Assembly (NCBI GenBank): GCA_029240015.1
Contig: JARBTU010000047.1
Location: 1-9,409 of the forward strand
DNA length: 9,409 bases
Source: Oscillospiraceae bacterium
GTDB taxonomy: Bacteria > Bacillota > Clostridia > Oscillospirales > Ruminococcaceae
Reading direction: 5' to 3'
Below the pieces are notes generated by a model. That model was not told where the DNA came from and ran no database searches. It was given only the letters and a program-made list of their open reading frames with translations. The translations under genes and the position numbers were made by a program. Of the stretch, positions 5,710 through 9,409 are shown piece after piece (the first letter of the stretch is position 1; every line of letters starts with the position of its first letter).

Positions 5710-6726
5710 ATGTCATTAAAAATTTCACAAAGCACTGTCATTCTTCCGTCCTGCCCGGGCATTATCGCCTATGCTTCGGTTGGTGGAAAAAAAGAAGGCG
5801 AAGGTCCTTTGGCAAGATATTTTGACCTGTTGAACGACGACACGTCTTTCGGCGAAAAGTCATGGGAAAAAGCCGAAAGCCAGCTTCAAAAAGATTGTTC
5901 CTCTAAAGTCCTTGAAAAAGCGGGACTTTCTCCCGGTGACATCGACATCATGTTTGCTGGAGACCTTTTAAACCAGTGTATTGGCTCTGCTTACGGTTCC
6001 AGAGAGATGGATATTCCTTTCATCGGGCTTTACGGGGCTTGCTCCACCATGGCGGAAAGCCTTGCTCTTGCCTCGGTTTTTGTTGACAACGCTGTTGCAA
6101 ATCGTGCGCTGGCGCTTACTTCCTCCCATTTCTGCTCCGCAGAAAGGCAGTTCCGCTTTCCTCTTGAATATGGCGGGCAGAGAACCCCGACAGCGCAATG
6201 GACCGCTACCGCTTCAGGGTCGGTCATCGTTGGACAGTCAGACAAGGCACCTTTTGTGCGTGCTGTTTGCTTTGGAAAAATCAAAGACATGGGCGTGAAA
6301 GACGTTAACAATATGGGTGCTGCGATGGCCCCTGCCGCGTGTGACACCATCATGGCCTACTTGACAGACACCAATACAACACCGGATGATTACGACATGA
6401 TTTATACCGGTGACTTGGGAGAAGTCGGCTCTAGTCTTTTAATTGAGCTTTTGCAGAGAGAAAATATTGATATTTCAAAAAAGCATAACGACTGCGGATT
6501 GATGCTCTATGACCGCGAACAACAGGACGTTCATGCGGGAGGCTCGGGTTGTGGCTGTTCCGCAAGCGTGCTATGTTCTTATATTCTAAGACGAATTGAA
6601 GACGGAACCATGAAGAACGTATTGTTTCTTGCAACCGGTGCGATGATGTCACCGACTAGCCTCCAACAGGGGGAATCCATTCCGGGAATTGCTCATCTGG
6701 TTCATATCTCAAACACAAAAGGATAA
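5710..6726 (+). CDS. spoVAD: Stage V sporulation protein AD
   Basis: The 338-residue protein has a thiolase-like fold and is known in Bacillus to bind dipicolinic acid on the spore inner membrane, serving as the DPA-recognition part of the SpoVA channel. Visible marks are GLYGACSTMAESLAL (107-121), in which Cys111 sits where thiolases have their nucleophile, SSHFCSAERQFRFPLEYG (138-155) followed by a QRTPTAQWTATASG stretch, and the C-terminal SGCGCSAS (279-286). Length matches SpoVAD from other species. It has no membrane segment. The ATG at 5710 follows AAGGAGGGG, which begins within the spoVAC stop codon, showing tight operon coupling. It lies between spoVAC and spoVAE in the usual order. 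Confidence 0.97.
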   Translation: MSLKISQSTVILPSCPGIIAYASVGGKKEGEGPLARYFDLLNDDTSFGEKSWEKAESQLQKDCSSKVLEKAGLSPGDIDIMFAGDLLNQCIGSAYGSREMDIPFIGLYGACSTMAESLALASVFVDNAVANRALALTSSHFCSAERQFRFPLEYGGQRTPTAQWTATASGSVIVGQSDKAPFVRAVCFGKIKDMGVKDVNNMGAAMAPAACDTIMAYLTDTNTTPDDYDMIYTGDLGEVGSSLLIELLQRENIDISKKHNDCGLMLYDREQQDVHAGGSGCGCSASVLCSYILRRIEDGTMKNVLFLATGAMMSPTSLQQGESIPGIAHLVHISNTKG

Positions 6727-6753
6727 AAAAATTTATATATTGGAGACCTTACT

Positions 6754-7122
6754 ATGGAAATGTTTATAGATTACCTCAAGGCTTTCGTCATCGGCGGACT
6801 CTTTTGTGCCATCGGTCAAATTCTGATTGATTATACAAAGCTTACACCTGCGCGAATCCTTGTTTCTTATGTTGTTGCAGGTGTGATTTTAGGCGCACTT
6901 GGTGTTTATAAGCCACTTGTGGACTTTGCGGGAGCAGGTGCAACCGTTCCGCTCACAGGGTTTGGATACCTGCTTTCAAAAGGCGTGAAAGAAGCTGTGT
7001 TAAATCACGGGCTTCTAGGTGCGATTACGGGGGGAATGACCGCTACCGCTGCCGGAATCACCGCCGCTATTGTGTTCGGGTTCATTACCGCGCTTATTTT
7101 TAAGCCGGGAGACAAAGCATAA
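6754..7122 (+). CDS. spoVAE: Stage V sporulation protein AE
   Basis: This 122-residue integral membrane protein completes the SpoVA channel for Ca-dipicolinate in the forespore inner membrane. Hydrophobic segments lie at about 7-25, 33-52, 58-75 and 86-116. The motifs FVIGGLFCAIGQ (11-22) and AGAGATVPLTGF (59-70) closely match FIIGGIICTIGQ and GGAGTLVPITGF in SpoVAC, as expected because the two belong to one family. GGAG at 6742-6745 stands eight bases before the ATG. It lies 27 bases after spoVAD and is last in the operon; spoVAA, AB and AF are absent here, giving the three-gene form common in Clostridia. A hairpin follows at 7151. Confidence 0.95.
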   Translation: MEMFIDYLKAFVIGGLFCAIGQILIDYTKLTPARILVSYVVAGVILGALGVYKPLVDFAGAGATVPLTGFGYLLSKGVKEAVLNHGLLGAITGGMTATAAGITAAIVFGFITALIFKPGDKA

Positions 7123-7150
7123 GAATATTGGTTTTTTGTTGGGAAGATTG

Positions 7151-7182
7151 CAGGGCTGTGGAATTCATCCACAGCCCTGTTG
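7151..7182 (+). terminator. Probable terminator after spoVAE
   Basis: A perfect 12-bp GC-rich stem (7151-7162 with 7168-7179) closes a five-base loop. The tail is weak (TTGT, then A-rich), so termination may be partial. It lies 28 bases after the spoVAE stop codon. Between here and the guaB promoter (7183-7336) I see only A/T-rich sequence with no credible gene. Confidence 0.65.
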
Positions 7183-7336
7183 TATAAAAAACGGCTTTTT
7201 ATGCTCTTGTGTAAAAAAACCTATCATAGCCCAATCCGTTTAATATGTAAAATAATATTTGCATTAGCCAAAGCCTCTATTAGCATAATAACCAAAAAAC
7301 AAGCCCTTTGGTCCCTTAAAATTTTTGACGGAAACC

Positions 7337-7366
7337 TTGCATTCGCTATGTCAAAGATGATATAAT
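7337..7366 (+). promoter_or_regulatory. Promoter of guaB, extended -10
   Basis: A perfect TATAAT (7361-7366) is preceded by TGA, forming an extended -10, with TTGCAT (7337-7342) 18 bases upstream as a weak -35. The start would be near 7373, leaving a leader of about 40 bases, too short for a riboswitch. The layout closely matches the purA promoter. Confidence 0.75.
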
Positions 7367-7415
7367 ACTAAACAATATTATTTTACGAATCGTTTTGAAA
7401 GGACGTGTGAGCTCT

Positions 7416-8888
7416 ATGTTGCAGACTGAGTTTAATCGGAAGTTTGTAAAAGAAGGACTGACATTTGATGATGTTCTTTTAATTCCCGCAGAGTCGCATA
7501 TTTTACCTGCGGATATTAAAGTGAACACTCGTTTGGCAAAAGACATTTACTTAAACTCACCATTTATTACGGCTGCTATGGACACGGTTACGGAGTCGCG
7601 AATGGCCATCGCCATTGCGCGTGAAGGCGGAATTGGTGTAATCCATAAGAACATGACAATTGAAACTCAGGCTGACGAAGTAGATAAAGTTAAAAGAAGC
7701 GAGAACGGCGTTATTGTGAACCCGTTTTCTTTAAGTCCCGAACACTTTGTTTTTGACGCAAACGAGCTGATGAGCAAATACAAAATCAGCGGCGTCCCTG
7801 TTGTGGAGCAAGGAAAACTTGTCGGAATTCTGACAAACCGTGACTTAAGATTCCTAACCGATTTTAATATTAAAATTAAAGAAGTTATGACCAAAGAGAA
7901 CCTGGTTACCGCATCGGTAGGGACAACCCTTAAACAAGCTCAGCAAATCCTTATGAAACATAAAATTGAAAAGCTTCCTTTGGTGGATGACAACGGTATG
8001 CTAAAGGGACTGATTACAATTAAAGATATTGAAAAAGCAGTTCAATATCCAAACTCCGCAAGAGATAAATCCGACAGGCTTCTTTGCGCCGCCGCGATCG
8101 GTGTAACATCCGATGTTTTAGACCGTGCCAAAGCCTTGGTAAATGCACAGGTGGATGCGCTCGTACTTGATTCCGCCCATGGACACAGCAAAGGCATCAT
8201 TGATTGCGTAAGAAAAGTCAAGGAAGCTTTTCCTGATGTAGCACTTATTGCAGGAAATATTGCAACAGCGGATGCCGCTAAGGCTTTGATTGACGCAGGA
8301 GCCGACTGCATTAAAGTAGGAATCGGACCGGGTTCTATTTGCACCACCCGTGTCGTAGCAGGAATCGGTGTTCCTCAAATCACCGCTGTTTATGACGTAG
8401 CGTGTTATGCACAAGAACATGATATCCCCGTTATTGCGGACGGCGGAATTAAATATTCGGGTGACGTTGTAAAAGCATTAGCCGCAGGAGCAAGCACCGT
8501 TATGCTTGGCTCCTTGCTTGCCGGATGTGAAGAATCCCCGGGAGAGAGCGAAATCTATCAAGGACGCCGCTTTAAAGTGTACCGCGGAATGGGAAGCCTT
8601 GGCGCAATGTCAAAAGGGAGCAAAGACAGATACTTCCAAGAAGACAACAAAAAACTTGTTCCGGAAGGTGTTGAGGGCCGTGTTCCTTACAAAGGTTCGG
8701 TTTCAGATGCCTTGTATCAGTTGATTGGCGGGTTACGTGCAGGGATGGGCTATTGCGGATGTGAGAGCATTCTTCAGCTTCACGAAAAAGCTCAATTCGT
8801 AAAAATTACTGGCGCAGGACTCAAAGAAAGCCATCCTCACGATATTTATATCACAAAAGAAGCCCCGAACTATTCCATTAATCCATAA
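7416..8888 (+). CDS. guaB: Inosine-5'-monophosphate dehydrogenase
   Basis: The enzyme oxidises IMP to XMP with NAD, the committed step to GMP, in the cytoplasm. From the ATG at 7416 it has 490 residues, normal for bacterial IMPDH. The catalytic barrel is interrupted by two CBS domains (about 90-148 and 150-208), each with the usual ISGVPVV/IEKLPLV core. The active-site loop GPGSICTTR holds the catalytic Cys309; other marks are DSAHGHS (252-258), IADGG (340-344), the flap YRGMGSLGAM (389-398) and KDRYFQ with the Arg-Tyr pair. AAGGA at 7399-7403 is 12 bases before the ATG, a long spacing; in-frame TTG (7395) and GTG (7407) fit the ribosome binding site no better and would lengthen the N-terminus. 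It is transcribed alone and ends at a strong terminator. Confidence 0.97.
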   Translation: MLQTEFNRKFVKEGLTFDDVLLIPAESHILPADIKVNTRLAKDIYLNSPFITAAMDTVTESRMAIAIAREGGIGVIHKNMTIETQADEVDKVKRSENGVIVNPFSLSPEHFVFDANELMSKYKISGVPVVEQGKLVGILTNRDLRFLTDFNIKIKEVMTKENLVTASVGTTLKQAQQILMKHKIEKLPLVDDNGMLKGLITIKDIEKAVQYPNSARDKSDRLLCAAAIGVTSDVLDRAKALVNAQVDALVLDSAHGHSKGIIDCVRKVKEAFPDVALIAGNIATADAAKALIDAGADCIKVGIGPGSICTTRVVAGIGVPQITAVYDVACYAQEHDIPVIADGGIKYSGDVVKALAAGASTVMLGSLLAGCEESPGESEIYQGRRFKVYRGMGSLGAMSKGSKDRYFQEDNKKLVPEGVEGRVPYKGSVSDALYQLIGGLRAGMGYCGCESILQLHEKAQFVKITGAGLKESHPHDIYITKEAPNYSINP

Positions 8889-8900
8889 CAATATAAAATT

Positions 8901-8944
8901 AACGCCCTGTAAAACATTTGGTATGTTTTACAGGGCGTTTTGTT
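8901..8944. terminator. Bidirectional terminator between guaB and gdhA
   Basis: A perfect 17-bp stem (8901-8917 with 8923-8939) with a five-base loop is followed by TTTTGTT on the plus side. On the minus side the stem is followed by TTAATTTTAT. It can end both convergent genes. Confidence 0.9.
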
Positions 8945-8959
8945 CTAAAGTTTTTATTT

Positions 8960-9409
8960 TTAATAAGCAACGCCTTGCGCAATCATCGCCTCAGCAACTT
9001 TTTGGAATCCTGCAATATTTGCTCCCAAAACGAGGTCTCCCTCACAGTCGTATGTTTTGGATGCATGATATGCTGAGTGGAAGATGTTGATCATGATTTC
9101 TTTCAGCTTTTTGTCAACCTCTTCAAACGTCCATGAATATCTCATGGAGTTTTGGCTCATTTCAAGACCCGAGGTGGCAACCCCGCCTGCATTTGCGGCT
9201 TTAGCAGGACCAAAAAGAACGCCCGCTTTCTGAAAGGCGGCAACGGCTTCGGGCGTAGACGGCATATTTGCCCCTTCTGCAACAGCCATTACACCGTTTT
9301 GAATAAGTATCTCAGCTTCTTCGCCATTCAACTCGTTCTGAGTTGCACAAGGAAGCGCGACATCACAAGAAATACTCCATATCCCTCTGCATCCCTGTGT
9401 ATAAACAGC
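8960..9409 (-). CDS. gdhA: NADP-type glutamate dehydrogenase, C-terminal part (5' end outside window)
   Basis: The enzyme makes glutamate from 2-oxoglutarate and ammonia, a main route of nitrogen assimilation. Only the last 149 residues are present; the frame stays open to the right edge and no real start codon is in view (a TTG at 9331 is internal). Visible motifs are CDVALPCATQNEL (15-27), AEGANMPST (44-52) and PAKAANAGGVATSGLEMSQN (68-87), all strongly conserved in hexameric glutamate dehydrogenases. The family is clear; the NADP preference is inferred from the close match to the GdhA type, since the dinucleotide-binding segment is outside the window. The gene is convergent with guaB. Confidence 0.94.
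   Translation of the reverse strand, partial: AVYTQGCRGIWSISCDVALPCATQNELNGEEAEILIQNGVMAVAEGANMPSTPEAVAAFQKAGVLFGPAKAANAGGVATSGLEMSQNSMRYSWTFEEVDKKLKEIMINIFHSAYHASKTYDCEGDLVLGANIAGFQKVAEAMIAQGVAY

Noticed and set aside
7180..7365. A 61-codon open frame between spoVAE and guaB.
   Set aside because: It starts at TTG without a ribosome binding site, overlaps the hairpin tail and guaB promoter, and has A/T-driven composition with no recognisable domain.
7395..7415. Upstream TTG (7395) or GTG (7407) as guaB start.
   Set aside because: The AAGGA lies downstream of or too close to these codons, and the ATG at 7416 gives the usual family length.
1..9409. CRISPR array, tRNA/rRNA, insertion sequence, integrase or attachment-site repeats.
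   Set aside because: No regularly spaced repeats, cloverleaf, transposase motif or flanking direct repeats were seen.

Overview
The window looks like chromosome from a spore-forming, low-GC Firmicute, most likely a member of the Clostridia. The evidence is a forespore spoVAC-spoVAD-spoVAE operon, an Lsa/CplR-type ABC-F gene, strong AGGAGG-type ribosome binding sites, A/T-rich intergenic regions and Clostridia-like purA, guaB and gdhA proteins. No insertion sequence, tRNA, rRNA or CRISPR array was seen.

Layout from left to right. Positions 3-437 (+) hold the 3' end of an unrecognised gene, closed by a strong terminator. Positions 530-1225 (-) encode a LolD/MacB-type ABC ATPase with no permease beside it. 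A 405-base gap follows. It carries a consensus sigma-A promoter, a six-codon leader ORF and competing hairpins ending in an intrinsic terminator. This is an apparent translation-coupled attenuator for the ABC-F antibiotic-resistance gene at 1631-3097 (+). Next come two small divergent genes: a 53-residue helical protein of unknown function (3112-3273, -) and a 74-residue XRE repressor-like protein (3365-3589, +). A perfect 10-bp inverted repeat lies between them, with a degenerate second copy over the repressor's ribosome binding site.

The right half is core metabolism and sporulation. purA (3679-4953, -) makes adenylosuccinate from IMP, and guaB (7416-8888, +) makes XMP from IMP, so both branch-point enzymes leaving IMP are present. 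They flank the spoVA operon (5254-7122, +), whose products move dipicolinic acid across the inner spore membrane. The promoters of purA and guaB share one layout: a perfect extended -10 with a poor TTGCAY -35. The window ends in the 3' part of gdhA (8960-9409, -), convergent with guaB across a two-way terminator.

The most interesting parts are the ABC-F attenuator, whose four pairing segments can be traced base by base, and the small-protein/XRE module with its operator pair. The spoVA, purA, guaB and gdhA genes look ordinary. I did not find a clearly new multi-gene system.
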